Notes: generated by a model from the letters alone, not told the origin. Numbered from the stretch's first letter, positions 22,501 through 28,823 are shown. The stretch: DNA of 31,197 bases from CAXTTV01 sp964247295 (GCA_964247295.1 CAXTTV010000033.1:1-31197), one strand, 5' to 3'. Numbers and translations: made by a program.

Positions 22501-23824
22501 GTAGAAAGCCCAGAAGTGCGTTATAAACCGTCAGTGCCTGATCTTGTTCGCCCAGCATCCGATGAGACTCAGCGGCCTCCTGACAAAGCTGAACAAGCTG
22601 ATCAGACTCCTCTAAAGTCAGAGCATCCAGATTGACGCGATCGACCGCCTCATCAAAATGCACGGTAGCAGTACGCATATCGCCACGCGCCCGGTAGCAT
22701 TGCCCAAGCGCATAATAGCATGAAAGCGCGTAATCGGGATCATTCAGCAGCATCTGATACTGTTGAATCGCCTCATCCCAGCGCTGTTGCTCCTGATAAA
22801 GCCACCCTAAAAAGTAGCGAGCATCGGGTCGATCAAAACCGCTCTCCAGAATCTGTTCACAGAGGTCGATAGCATCATTGAAGCGACCCTGGGTTTGAAA
22901 GGTTTGAGCTTGCCTTAAAACCCCTGTGACCTGGCTGGCAGTAATACGTTGTTTTTGAGGGGCCTGGCCCATACCACCAGACATATTTGCCATAGCGGGA
23001 TTCTGCCCAGGATTATTCCCTCCACCAAAATTGCCCGCGCTACCCATACCCATGTTACCCATGATGCCAGTATTACCTCCGCTTGTATTGTTGAACGAAC
23101 CCACTTCACCGACGGGATTGCTAGTAGGATGGGAACCAAACAAAGGGTTTCCATCCACCGACCCACCGGTCGGATTATCCATCATAGTATAGGACTGGCC
23201 ATTTCCCGCATAAAGTGAGCTGGATGGGTGCACCTGGCCCATCGCCAATTCGGTTAAAATCTGTTGTGCTTGAATATTATTTGCATCTATATGTAATACG
23301 TCTTCACATTGTTTTTGTGCCGCATCAACATTGCTATTCGCCAGATAAGCACGCGCGGCTGCAAGGCGTTCCTGTATCATTAAAGCTATATCTTTTTTCT
23401 CAAAATAATAACCGGCCAGACGCTCATGCGGTTCCGGATTGCCAGGCGATAATTGGACCGCCTTTTGCCATGCCGCTTCCGCTCTCGCCCCTTGACCGGC
23501 CTGAGAGTAAAGATCCGCCAGATGTAAATACGCCAGAAATGCATCCTCTCTACGGTTGAGGATCACATATAATTCAGCAGTCTTACTTAAGGCAATAACA
23601 TTGCTCGGCTCCTGATCAAGGATACGTTCGTATTCGATCAGGGCCGGCTGCCACTGTTTGGTCTGCATATAACAGAACCCTAAGCCACCACGCGCCATCG
23701 CATCATCTGGGAACTCTGCCAATGCTCGCTGGTATTCTTGCGTCGCCTCCGTCCACTGACTATTCCAACGGAAACGGTCGGCGGCGTCCATTGCAGTGCT
23801 GAATGTCTCTTTGTTCCCAGGCAT
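19529..23824 (-). CDS. Very large TPR-repeat protein with disordered Pro/Gln-rich linkers
   Basis: This 1431-residue protein is built from tetratricopeptide repeats in three blocks. Block one is at about 10-210 (WTEATQEYQRALAEFPDDAMA...). A Gly/Asn/Met-rich linker follows at about 215-300. Block two is at about 305-460 (FNDAIDLCEQILESGF...). A long linker rich in Pro, Gln and Ala is at about 470-830, with repeated units of PFAPPAPQNQP and PMAPPQQ type. Block three is at about 835-1425 (RIDDAISTYRRILQLEPNN..., QAVAEYQRVLQVDPRN). No enzyme domain or signal peptide is seen; a cytoplasmic scaffold role is inferred from the repeats only. The ATG at 23824 has AAGGTGG six bases upstream, so the longer frame to 23896 is not used. 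The linker DNA contains near-identical 54-base repeats. Confidence 0.88.
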   Translation of the reverse strand: MPGNKETFSTAMDAADRFRWNSQWTEATQEYQRALAEFPDDAMARGGLGFCYMQTKQWQPALIEYERILDQEPSNVIALSKTAELYVILNRREDAFLAYLHLADLYSQAGQGARAEAAWQKAVQLSPGNPEPHERLAGYYFEKKDIALMIQERLAAARAYLANSNVDAAQKQCEDVLHIDANNIQAQQILTELAMGQVHPSSSLYAGNGQSYTMMDNPTGGSVDGNPLFGSHPTSNPVGEVGSFNNTSGGNTGIMGNMGMGSAGNFGGGNNPGQNPAMANMSGGMGQAPQKQRITASQVTGVLRQAQTFQTQGRFNDAIDLCEQILESGFDRPDARYFLGWLYQEQQRWDEAIQQYQMLLNDPDYALSCYYALGQCYRARGDMRTATVHFDEAVDRVNLDALTLEESDQLVQLCQEAAESHRMLGEQDQALTVYNALLGFLRSRGWNEKVAQVEFMLQQMQNARPGAPAAPPPPSSQPPQIQMSADFSTMNFNSMPNIAPPPAAQPQNPYGMQQPPAPPQQPMAPPQQAGQPMAPPQQPMAPPQQAGQNPAIQNSTAGDLPDWLTGILNDAEKSQVNKQATPRPPQQPPTPPQQPPVQQNQASFLMDQPPAAPERPIATPPTASTPPVSPGANSWLTDAPQQPAPPPAQQQGALDPFAPPAPQNQPLAQGQLDPFAPPAPQNQPANPFAQPQKDLPDPFAPPQQQQGTGPQRQAQAQQPGSAADFFLQQPGTGPQAPVSPQTDPFAPPTTPPVSAAQIAAQQGPGDSAINASLMDLLSATKPVQPQQPQPQARSPHSAEDLLSQMAGSTGKDQSLRNMADAVLTSTASLPEQVRTQVMQSMRDIQQYIHHGLLIQATDECLKVIEIAPQYLDVHQILSEIYVRQGKIEQAVTKYAILVDTYVANGRIDDAISTYRRILQLEPNNLTYRVRLINLLQQQGNKEELLRERTAAAEGYLRLGYMERALTELEQALQESPTSVSTRLNYALALQKLGRTNQAVAEYQRVLQVDPRNLVALVRWHIAMITGTSPSSRSTSLDVLTRVRWQLRGEGQRNYDMIVREYSQSIEVYPNNADLHFALGQVHQQAGAYDKALDEYNLAMRDSSYEVMARVSSARCLMKQGKPEAAINQLEQALQTVRKNSALIDPSVWAARPREEGEEHQAPEVEISRHLADAYGRTGRKDQQDAILRQVKQATTFRDEVSSAVAEISARQGDSDLALQEYLDLAHHYRNKRQTDSAIKVLNEMVRLAPQDPRPHAELGDIYVNRGLLDEGIAELRMLADIYLRQNKKEEAGDELRRVGNIYAEMDNTEDAMRSLRRAAELRPSDMDLLREVVSYFWQWGFMQDAVTYQVSIARYYFETHQVKESVAALQQLIALDRNNYEAYDMLGQTYQSVGEYDQASRVYRNLAKVNPDSDIARERLASLQELRTKSL
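21774..21866. repeat. 54-base period in-frame repeat within the TPR linker
   Basis: Bases 21774-21812 recur identically at 21828-21866, an offset of 54 bases (18 codons), encoding repeated DPFAPPAPQNQP units. Related but less exact units lie at about 21721-21775. Because the period is a multiple of three, gain or loss of a unit would keep the frame. Confidence 0.85.
22195..22275. repeat. Short Pro/Gln-coding repeats in the TPR linker
   Basis: The word GGAGCCATTGGCTGC recurs three times (around 22200, 22220 and 22250) with intervening CTGAGGC units, encoding PMAPPQQ repeats on the minus strand. Together with the 54-base repeats this marks the linker as a fast-changing region. Confidence 0.75.
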
Positions 23825-23936
23825 GCAGGTCCACCTTCTCAAAACTATCCAACCTGGTAAATGGCTTACGTAAGCTTGTGTTCGCGGAAAGCCCACTCAC
23901 CATCCAGTCTTCCAGGTATACACCCTTCCAAGGGCC

Positions 23937-23969
23937 TTGTTGAGCCTAGTTAAAACTAGGTTACAACAA
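23937..23969. other. Hairpin between the TPR gene and yajQ
   Basis: A near-continuous stem of about 14 bp (TTGTTG..CCTAGT with ACTAGG..CAACAA, one G-U pair and one bulge) encloses loop TAAA. It lies about 115 bases before the TPR start and about 140 bases after yajQ, both on the minus strand. It lacks a U run, so it may be a 5' leader structure rather than a terminator. Confidence 0.4.
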
Positions 23970-24106
23970 ATCTGGGCCTCTCACTGCTTTTTGGTACTAA
24001 AGTACTCTGGATAGACCCGGTAGAAGATCTGTGCGTTCTTCAACTTTTCATCGCTTCCAGTAGTCTTCTGCCGCTTTTTACCACTTCCCAGCTACCCTTC
24101 CCCTAC

Positions 24107-24601
24107 TTACCCCCGGTAGTTGATAAACTCTAGAGGCAGAGGGTAATCTTTCTGCTTCACGATTGAAATGACTGACTGAAGATCATCTCGACTCTTCGCC
24201 GTAACGCGTACCGCGTCCCCCTGGATCTGCGGCTTCACCTTGGGATGGTTCTCGCGTATGTATTTGCTGATCTCTTTGGCCTCGTCCTGCGATAAGCCTT
24301 GTTGTAACTCTATAACCTGGCGCACTCGCCCGCCAGCCGCCGCCTCTTCTTTTTTCGGTTTAAAGATTTTCAATGAGAGTTTGCGTCGGACAGCTTTGGA
24401 CTCCAGAATGTCTTTCACACTCTTTAACGATAGATCACTGTCGGTCGTAATCGTTATGTTATCTTTGTTCAGCTCAATCTCGGTTTTGGTGTCTTTAAGA
24501 TCATACCGCGTTCCGACATCGCGCCTGGTCTGGTCAACGGCGTTTACTAACTCTTGCTCGTCAAACTGCGAAACTATATCAAATGAACAGTCGCTAGCCA
24601 C
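24107..24601 (-). CDS. yajQ: YajQ family nucleotide-binding protein
   Basis: This 164-residue member of the YajQ family is full length. Typical segments are SFDIVSQFDEQELVNAVDQTRRDVGTRYD at the start, TITTDSDLSLKSVKDILESKAVRR, RQVIELQQGLSQDEAKEISKYIRE, KVKPQIQGDAVRVTAKSRDDLQ and the end DYPLPLEFINYRG. Some family members bind cyclic di-GMP and tune transcription; others bind nucleotides, so the exact role here is open. It is cytoplasmic. The start is a GTG with GAGGGA six bases upstream. The neighbours are the TPR gene downstream on the same strand and folD divergent. Confidence 0.93.
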   Translation of the reverse strand: MASDCSFDIVSQFDEQELVNAVDQTRRDVGTRYDLKDTKTEIELNKDNITITTDSDLSLKSVKDILESKAVRRKLSLKIFKPKKEEAAAGGRVRQVIELQQGLSQDEAKEISKYIRENHPKVKPQIQGDAVRVTAKSRDDLQSVISIVKQKDYPLPLEFINYRG

Positions 24602-24812
24602 TATTTTCCCTCACTTTTCCTTTTGCTGTACCAAATGGCTATCCCAATATGTTCGATAGGTACATTAACCCCGTTTCAAGATGTATCACTATAGTCTATC
24701 TTTCTGATCATTGTATCGCATTTCCTTACCCTTTGCCACTTGTTCCCCTATCCTAGTGATATTATAAAGAGATAGGTCATATTTCTGTTCCCCTTTCAGG
24801 AGGCGTTTTTCT

Positions 24813-25652
24813 ATGTCCGCTCTGATTTTTAATAGTGGGCTTCTGATTAAGCGACTGACGGCTGATCTCCAGGCTGAGACCACGCGATTTCATCAACGGC
24901 TCGGACGGGGAGCGCGTCTTTCGCAGCTTCTGGTCGGCCACGATCCTGCAGCAGAGGTATATAGTCGGCAATTGGTGCGAGCCTGCCGTCTCATTGGTCT
25001 TGGTTGCACAACATTAACGTACCCTTTTGAGATCTCCGAGCAAGAGCTTCGCGCCGAGGTAGAACACCAGAGCAATCATTCGACAACCGATGGCGTGGTG
25101 GTGATTTTACCGTTGCCCTCGCATATCCATCAGCGAACGGTCACAGATGTGTTGAGCCCGGAGAAAGATGTGGACGGGCTTAGTTCACGCAATGCCGGCA
25201 ATCTGGTACTCGGCTTTCCCAGCTTTATCCCTTCGACGGCTGACGCGGTCCTGGCGGTGCTCCAGGAGGCCCAGATCTCCATTGATGGTAAAAACGCGGT
25301 TGTGGTTGGTCGGAGCAACGTTGGAGGAAAACCAATCGCTCTGACGCTGATGCAACAGAACGCGACGGTCACAATTTGTCACTCGCGAACGGTCGGACTG
25401 GAAGAGATCACGCGCGCGGCGGATATCCTGGTGGTAAGCACTGGCCGACCACATAGCGTTACAGCCAGGATGGTGAAGCCGGGCGCAATCGTTCTGGATG
25501 CCGGGATTAATACGCTTGACGGTCAGGTTGTTGGTGATGTGGATGGTGCCAGCGTGATTCCTCAGGCCTCGTTTCTGACACCAGTCCCCGGAGGTCTGGG
25601 ACCCCTCACACACCTGATGCTGATCCGGCATACGTTGCTTGGCCCTCAGTAA
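24813..25652 (+). CDS. folD: FolD-family methylenetetrahydrofolate dehydrogenase, folate site altered
   Basis: FolD normally converts 5,10-methylene- to 10-formyl-tetrahydrofolate by a dehydrogenase and a cyclohydrolase step at one site. The 279 residues cover the whole fold. The cofactor half is well kept (NAVVVGRSNVGGKPIALTL, DILVVSTGRP, KPGAIVLDAGIN, FLTPVPGGLGPLT). In the folate half, alignment to E. coli FolD without gaps over residues 40-123 shows Tyr50 and Asp121 kept. Lys54 is Leu, Gln98 is Ile (VVILPLP for VQLPLP), and PCTPRG is PSTADA. Lys and Gln are the key cyclohydrolase residues. So this may be a dehydrogenase only, or a paralogue with another substrate. AGGAGG lies nine bases before the ATG. 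Confidence 0.85.
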   Translation: MSALIFNSGLLIKRLTADLQAETTRFHQRLGRGARLSQLLVGHDPAAEVYSRQLVRACRLIGLGCTTLTYPFEISEQELRAEVEHQSNHSTTDGVVVILPLPSHIHQRTVTDVLSPEKDVDGLSSRNAGNLVLGFPSFIPSTADAVLAVLQEAQISIDGKNAVVVGRSNVGGKPIALTLMQQNATVTICHSRTVGLEEITRAADILVVSTGRPHSVTARMVKPGAIVLDAGINTLDGQVVGDVDGASVIPQASFLTPVPGGLGPLTHLMLIRHTLLGPQ

Positions 25653-25680
25653 TTTCCACCAATCTTGAGCCTGGAGGAGC

Positions 25681-25741
25681 GAAGATAAACCCTTCAGGCT
25701 ACCTTTCCTCCTATCCCTCCCCCTACTTTTGGTTTATCTTT
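25681..25741 (+). terminator. Hairpin after folD, probable terminator
   Basis: A 10-bp stem AAGATAAACC (25682-25691) with GGTTTATCTT (25731-25740) encloses a pyrimidine-rich 39-nt loop, beginning 30 bases after the folD stop. The U run is only the end of the right arm. Confidence 0.5.
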
Positions 25742-26057
25742 AGGGCCATTCAGGCAAAATATTTTAAAATAGAACAAGAGTTGTATATAAGCCAGCATGT
25801 ACCGCTGCTTACACACCTTTTGTTCTGTCAGATAAAATACCGTCTGTCACGGTTTGCTCGCCTCTGAACTAAAAAATGTTGACAAACTGTAACAGCAAAA
25901 TCCGTATTCTCAACCGTTTTCTTACTCGCTTGTTAACTGAATCTCACCATGAGTGAGGTACAATCGGATTGAAGGAAAAAACGGTTTGGAAAATAGGGGA
26001 TGCCCTCTGGCGGGATCTGGCAGGGCATAGTTACACAGCATGATAGGAGTTTTCACG
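25742..26057 (+). other. Leader and promoter region of the small helical orphan
   Basis: About 315 bases hold no gene. A TTGACA lies at 25879-25884 with TATTCT about 20 bases further on, which is long for a spacer. A better -10 TACAAT is at 25959-25964, overlapped just upstream by a palindrome CTCAC-CATGA-GTGAG (25943-25957) that could be an operator. The assignments are tentative. Confidence 0.35.
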
Positions 26058-26357
26058 ATGTCTGGCTACCCAAAAGAGGGAATGACCCGCTTTTCCAGCA
26101 CCGAGGCTGAACAATATATTGCGACTATCCCGGTAAGTGTCCAGTTAGAGACACCGGAGCAGATCCGACGCTTTGAGTTGTTGCGCCTGGCTTTTTTTGT
26201 GTTAAAGCTGCGCAAGCTTGAGGATCGTCAGGGTGAGGAAGTTGAGTTTCGGCGCAATTTACTACACCATGTGATTTTTCAGCAGGTGCTTACTTTGATG
26301 AAGCTGGGCGCTCACGAGCAGGCCCGGCAAATTATTGCGACCTGTCGCCACTCGTAA
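26058..26357 (+). CDS. Small helical protein of unknown function
   Basis: This 99-residue soluble protein of no recognised family begins MSGYPKEGMTRFSSTEAEQ. It is mostly predicted alpha-helical: QIRRFELLRLAFFVLKLRKLEDRQ, then EVEFRRNLLHHVIFQQVLTLMKLG, then HEQARQIIATCRH. The last part resembles a single TPR-like helix pair in pattern only. It has no signal peptide or membrane span. The ATG at 26058 has TAGGAG eight bases upstream; an ATG six codons earlier (26040) lacks one. It stands alone, followed by two hairpins. Codon use looks normal for the window. Confidence 0.65.
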   Translation: MSGYPKEGMTRFSSTEAEQYIATIPVSVQLETPEQIRRFELLRLAFFVLKLRKLEDRQGEEVEFRRNLLHHVIFQQVLTLMKLGAHEQARQIIATCRHS

Positions 26358-26437
26358 AACGAAGATAGGGAAATCGCTTGCGACTCCGCTAGGAAAGTGT
26401 AAATGGGCGATCGAAAAGGATACGTGGACGCGATGTA

Positions 26438-26483
26438 GGACGGCCCGCAGAGCGAAGCGCTCCTACTGCACCTAGGGGCGTCC
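26438..26483. repeat. REP-like branched hairpin
   Basis: Outer arms GGACGGCCC (26438-26446) and GGGGCGTCC (26475-26483) pair at eight of nine positions. Inside, GCAG pairs with CTGC and GAGCG with CGCTC, and the structure is followed by TTCCTTT. It could be an extragenic palindromic element or the terminator of the small helical gene 80 bases upstream. Confidence 0.55.
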
Positions 26484-26501
26484 TTCCTTTCTCAGCCTTT
26501 G

Positions 26502-26543
26502 AAATTTCCCAACAGCGTCGCATGCGACGCTGTTGGGAAATTT
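26502..26543. repeat. Perfect 42-nt palindrome
   Basis: The 21 bases 26502-26522 (AAATTTCCCAACAGCG...) are the exact reverse complement of 26523-26543, with no spacer. As RNA it forms a hairpin with a tiny GCATGC turn, followed on the plus strand by TT, giving five T in all (26541-26545). It can act as a terminator for the plus-strand gene, but a perfect loop-free palindrome of this length is also cruciform-prone. Confidence 0.85.
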
Positions 26544-26544
26544 T

Positions 26545-26690
26545 TACCACCCTTGCCATGGCCGGTAGATCGGGTCACGTGTGGACCTGTGGGAAGAAGC
26601 CCCACACATGTTGTCAGAAGCCAAAACATCCAAGGATTGAAAGATCCGCCCACGTGTGTGGCGATGGTGGCGGGAGCGATGCCCATTCTC
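26545..26690 (-). repeat. Diverged interspersed repeat, copy A
   Basis: On the minus strand this stretch shares, in the same order, several words with 28520-28680: GAGAATGGGCAyCG, AATCC(G)TTGGATG, and a 23-base identical core (26565-26587, containing CACACGTGACCC) followed by a GGCCATGGCAAGG-like end. The segments between differ in length, so the copies are old. Both copies give a short frame with TGPHVTRST, but the frames differ elsewhere and neither looks coding. It lies just downstream of ispH. Confidence 0.65.
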
Positions 26691-26720
26691 CGTAAGCTCT
26701 TCGTGGAAGCCGTGACTCCC

Positions 26721-27599
26721 TTACGATGCATAATTCTCGACGAAGCGGATAACCTCTCTAGTTAATTGACTCGGGGTGGAGGCTCCGGCGGTAACGGCGA
26801 TTTTCTTTTTTCCCTTCAACCACTTTTCGTCTAATTGTGAGAGATCCTCGATCCTTATGGCGGGCACGCCCGCCAGTTCTTCTGAAACCTGTACCAGGCG
26901 ATTAGAGTTGTTGCTGCGCGGATCTCCTACAACGATGGTCAGATCGGCACCCCTGGCCTGCTCAGCTACAGCTTCCTGACGCGTCTGGGTAGCGGCACAG
27001 ATGTCGATATGCACTTCGGCCTGCGCATACTTCTGCTTGATGTATTGAATGAGGCGACGCGTATCCCACTGCGAAAGCGTCGTCTGTGTGGAGACGGCTA
27101 GCTTCTGCTGCTGCTCCCGCGTTAAGTGCAGAACATCTACGTCTGCCTCGGTCTCAACCAGGCTGATATGCTCGGGAGCCTCACCAACAACACCTTCAGG
27201 CTCCGGGTGGCCTTTTTTGCCAATGTAGAGGATGTGGTAGCCCCGCGAGACAAGATCATTGACAAGATCATGCGTTTTTGTGACATCGGGGCAGGTGGCG
27301 TCAATGCAGGTCAAACCCCGGTTCGCGGCCCGCACTTTAACTTCAGGCGAGACTCCGTGCGCGGTAAAAATGACGGTGCCCTCATTCACCTGCTCTAGAA
27401 TCTCCAGCCGGTTCGGACCATCTAAAGTGAGAACGCCCAGATTGGTCAATTCTTCGATAGCGTGCCGATTATGGACGATCTGGCCAATGATGTAGATTGG
27501 CCGGGGCAGGCTCTGGTCTCTGGCCGCTTTTCTTACACTATTCAGGGCATCTACGACGCCATAACAATACCCACGCGGGGATATTTTGATTACTTCCAT
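26721..27599 (-). CDS. ispH: 4-hydroxy-3-methylbut-2-enyl diphosphate reductase
   Basis: IspH is the last enzyme of the MEP pathway. This [4Fe-4S] protein reduces HMBPP to IPP and DMAPP. The 292 residues match the family. The three cluster cysteines are in SPRGYCYGV, DATCPDVTKTH and DICAATQTRQ. Substrate residues are seen in IVHNRHAIEEL, FTAHGVSPEV, GHPEPEGVVGE (His and Glu), STQTTLSQ, RSNNSNRL and TAGASTPSQL. The ATG at 27599 is preferred because GAGGAAGTG lies directly before it and the protein then starts MEVIKISPRG as in relatives; a GTG at 27638 would add 13 residues. It follows the GluTR-like gene on the same strand after about 137 bases with no clear terminator, so the two may share a transcript. 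Confidence 0.95.
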   Translation of the reverse strand: MEVIKISPRGYCYGVVDALNSVRKAARDQSLPRPIYIIGQIVHNRHAIEELTNLGVLTLDGPNRLEILEQVNEGTVIFTAHGVSPEVKVRAANRGLTCIDATCPDVTKTHDLVNDLVSRGYHILYIGKKGHPEPEGVVGEAPEHISLVETEADVDVLHLTREQQQKLAVSTQTTLSQWDTRRLIQYIKQKYAQAEVHIDICAATQTRQEAVAEQARGADLTIVVGDPRSNNSNRLVQVSEELAGVPAIRIEDLSQLDEKWLKGKKKIAVTAGASTPSQLTREVIRFVENYAS

Positions 27600-27736
27600 C
27601 ACTTCCTCTGTATGCCTGACAATCTGTTCTGATACCACGAAGGCGGTTGCTCAGAGATTAGGGATTGACCCCGATCTCGGTCAAGGGGCAGGTAAGTCCT
27701 TTACACCACCCTGTTTTTTCGTACCTTTATTATATC

Positions 27737-28159
27737 CTAACTCGCCATCATTGTCTGGGCCCGCTGGCTTTTGGCGAAGATCCACCGCAGGTCATCCGGG
27801 GTATATAAACAGACCATCGGCAATAATTCAACCTCGTTCTCGACTGAAGGACTCTCTGCCAGATCAAAAATAAGGAGTGGTGTGTGGCGCTCACGACACC
27901 CCATGGCGATGGTGATGGCGCTTAAACCTTCATTCGATTGTTTATCCGGCATGTATAAAAGAAGTTGAATGTCCGGCAGCACATGCAAAATATCCTCTGA
28001 GGTGTCAGCATGGTAAAGCTGCTTCATGCCTGATTGTTTAAGCATTAGTTCATAGGAACGACGAAATTCCTGTGGCCCGATCAGCAAAGCAGAGCGTCCT
28101 CGCAGACCCCCCAAACAACCATCTGCAAGTGCTATAACTGCGGATTTAAAGCTCTGCAT
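27737..28159 (-). CDS. Stand-alone domain derived from glutamyl-tRNA reductase
   Basis: This 140-residue protein aligns by eye with the middle (Rossmann) domain of HemA. SAVIALADGCLGGLRGRSALLIG matches the SSAAVELAKKIFGDLSGK-LIG segment without gaps. PLLIFDLAESPSVENEVELLPMVCLYTPDDL matches the PLFMVDIAVPRDLDPAL-LEGVFLYDIDDL segment. The NADPH-binding GxGxxG is replaced by GPQEFR (residues 28-33). The N-terminal catalytic domain with its active Cys and the C-terminal dimerisation domain are both missing, and about 15 residues in the middle are lost. It cannot be an active reductase. GGGAG lies five bases before the ATG, and an extended -10 lies upstream, so it looks expressed. It is followed by ispH. 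A regulatory or partner role is inference. Confidence 0.72.
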   Translation of the reverse strand: MQSFKSAVIALADGCLGGLRGRSALLIGPQEFRRSYELMLKQSGMKQLYHADTSEDILHVLPDIQLLLYMPDKQSNEGLSAITIAMGCRERHTPLLIFDLAESPSVENEVELLPMVCLYTPDDLRWIFAKSQRAQTMMAS

Positions 28160-28220
28160 TTTTCTCCCTCTCCTGGCACTTTCAATGTTTTTCGGTTACT
28201 ACCCTGTTCTCCTATAAGAA

Positions 28221-28250
28221 AGATGTTCCACCTAACAGGCTGAAACATCT
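28221..28250 (-). other. Leader hairpin of the GluTR-like / ispH transcript
   Basis: A stem AGATGTT (28221-28227) with AACATCT (28244-28250), extended past a mismatch by CA/TG, lies between the likely start of transcription and the GluTR-like gene. It may protect the 5' end of the message. Confidence 0.45.
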
Positions 28251-28263
28251 CTTCACCTTTTAT

Positions 28264-28272
28264 ACTATAGCA
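28264..28272 (-). promoter_or_regulatory. Extended -10 promoter of the GluTR-like / ispH unit
   Basis: On the minus strand this reads TGCTATAGT, an extended -10. Transcription would begin near 28256, roughly 100 bases before the GluTR-like start. No convincing -35 is seen. Confidence 0.45.
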
Positions 28273-28404
28273 AAATTCTCCTCTTTATCATCGGGTATTC
28301 ACCGTATATTTTTTCTCAGGCGCTTCCTCTTTCATAGGAGATTATCCTGAGGATAGGAGGAAAGGGGTTGCTGTACAGAGAAGGGGAGTCGAATGGGGTA
28401 GGTC

Positions 28405-28464
28405 GGGGGGGGGGGGGGGGGGGGGGGGGCACAGGGGCGGGAGAAGGACCAACCNNNNNNNNNN
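28405..28464. other. Poly-G tract and assembly gap
   Basis: A run of 25 G (28405-28429) is followed after 25 bases by ten N (28455-28464). This marks a hard-to-sequence stretch and a scaffold join. The real length and order of sequence here are unknown, and frames that span it should not be trusted. Confidence 0.95.
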
Positions 28465-28519
28465 GGGACCCGTGGGAACACGATGCCCTATCTCCCTATC
28501 ACCCCACCCATCCGTCTGA

Positions 28520-28680
28520 TGAGAATGGGCACCGATGATCCGAAGAGGTCCAGGGAACCCGCTATCACCCCATCCGGATGGGTCTCCCAATCCGTTGGAT
28601 GGGGCGGCCTGGGAGCGCAGGTAGTGTGTCCCCTTGCCACGGGTCCACACGTGACCCGATCTACGGACCATGCAAGGTGG
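28520..28680 (+). repeat. Diverged interspersed repeat, copy B
   Basis: This copy is homologous to the element at 26545-26690 but in the opposite orientation, with a 23-base identical core at 28642-28664. Its right end can fold: CCTTGC...GCAAGG outside and GGTCC...GGACC inside (28632-28675), with the conserved core in the loop. It begins 55 bases after the assembly gap, so the left boundary may be incomplete. No transposase is present, so it is either a non-autonomous element or a structured extragenic repeat. Confidence 0.65.
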
Positions 28681-28823
28681 AAGGCAGACCAGCGCCGCGC
28701 TACGACACCTGAAGGAGCTTTCTTTTGTCTGACTCATCCTTATCTTCTGGCTCACTTCGCAACAATCTGAACTGCACCCCTCCAGGCTTCCAGGCTACTC
28801 TCCTACTATTCTGAACACGGCTA

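Noticed and set aside
26492..26731. Minus-strand frame of 79 residues with TGPHVTRST, also seen in a frame at 28483-28770
   Set aside because: The shared words come from the interspersed repeat; the rest of the two frames differ, both lack a ribosome site, and one starts next to the assembly gap.
28342..28755. Minus-strand frame of 137 residues across the N gap
   Set aside because: It runs through ten N and a poly-G tract coding for poly-Pro, so it is an artefact of the gap.
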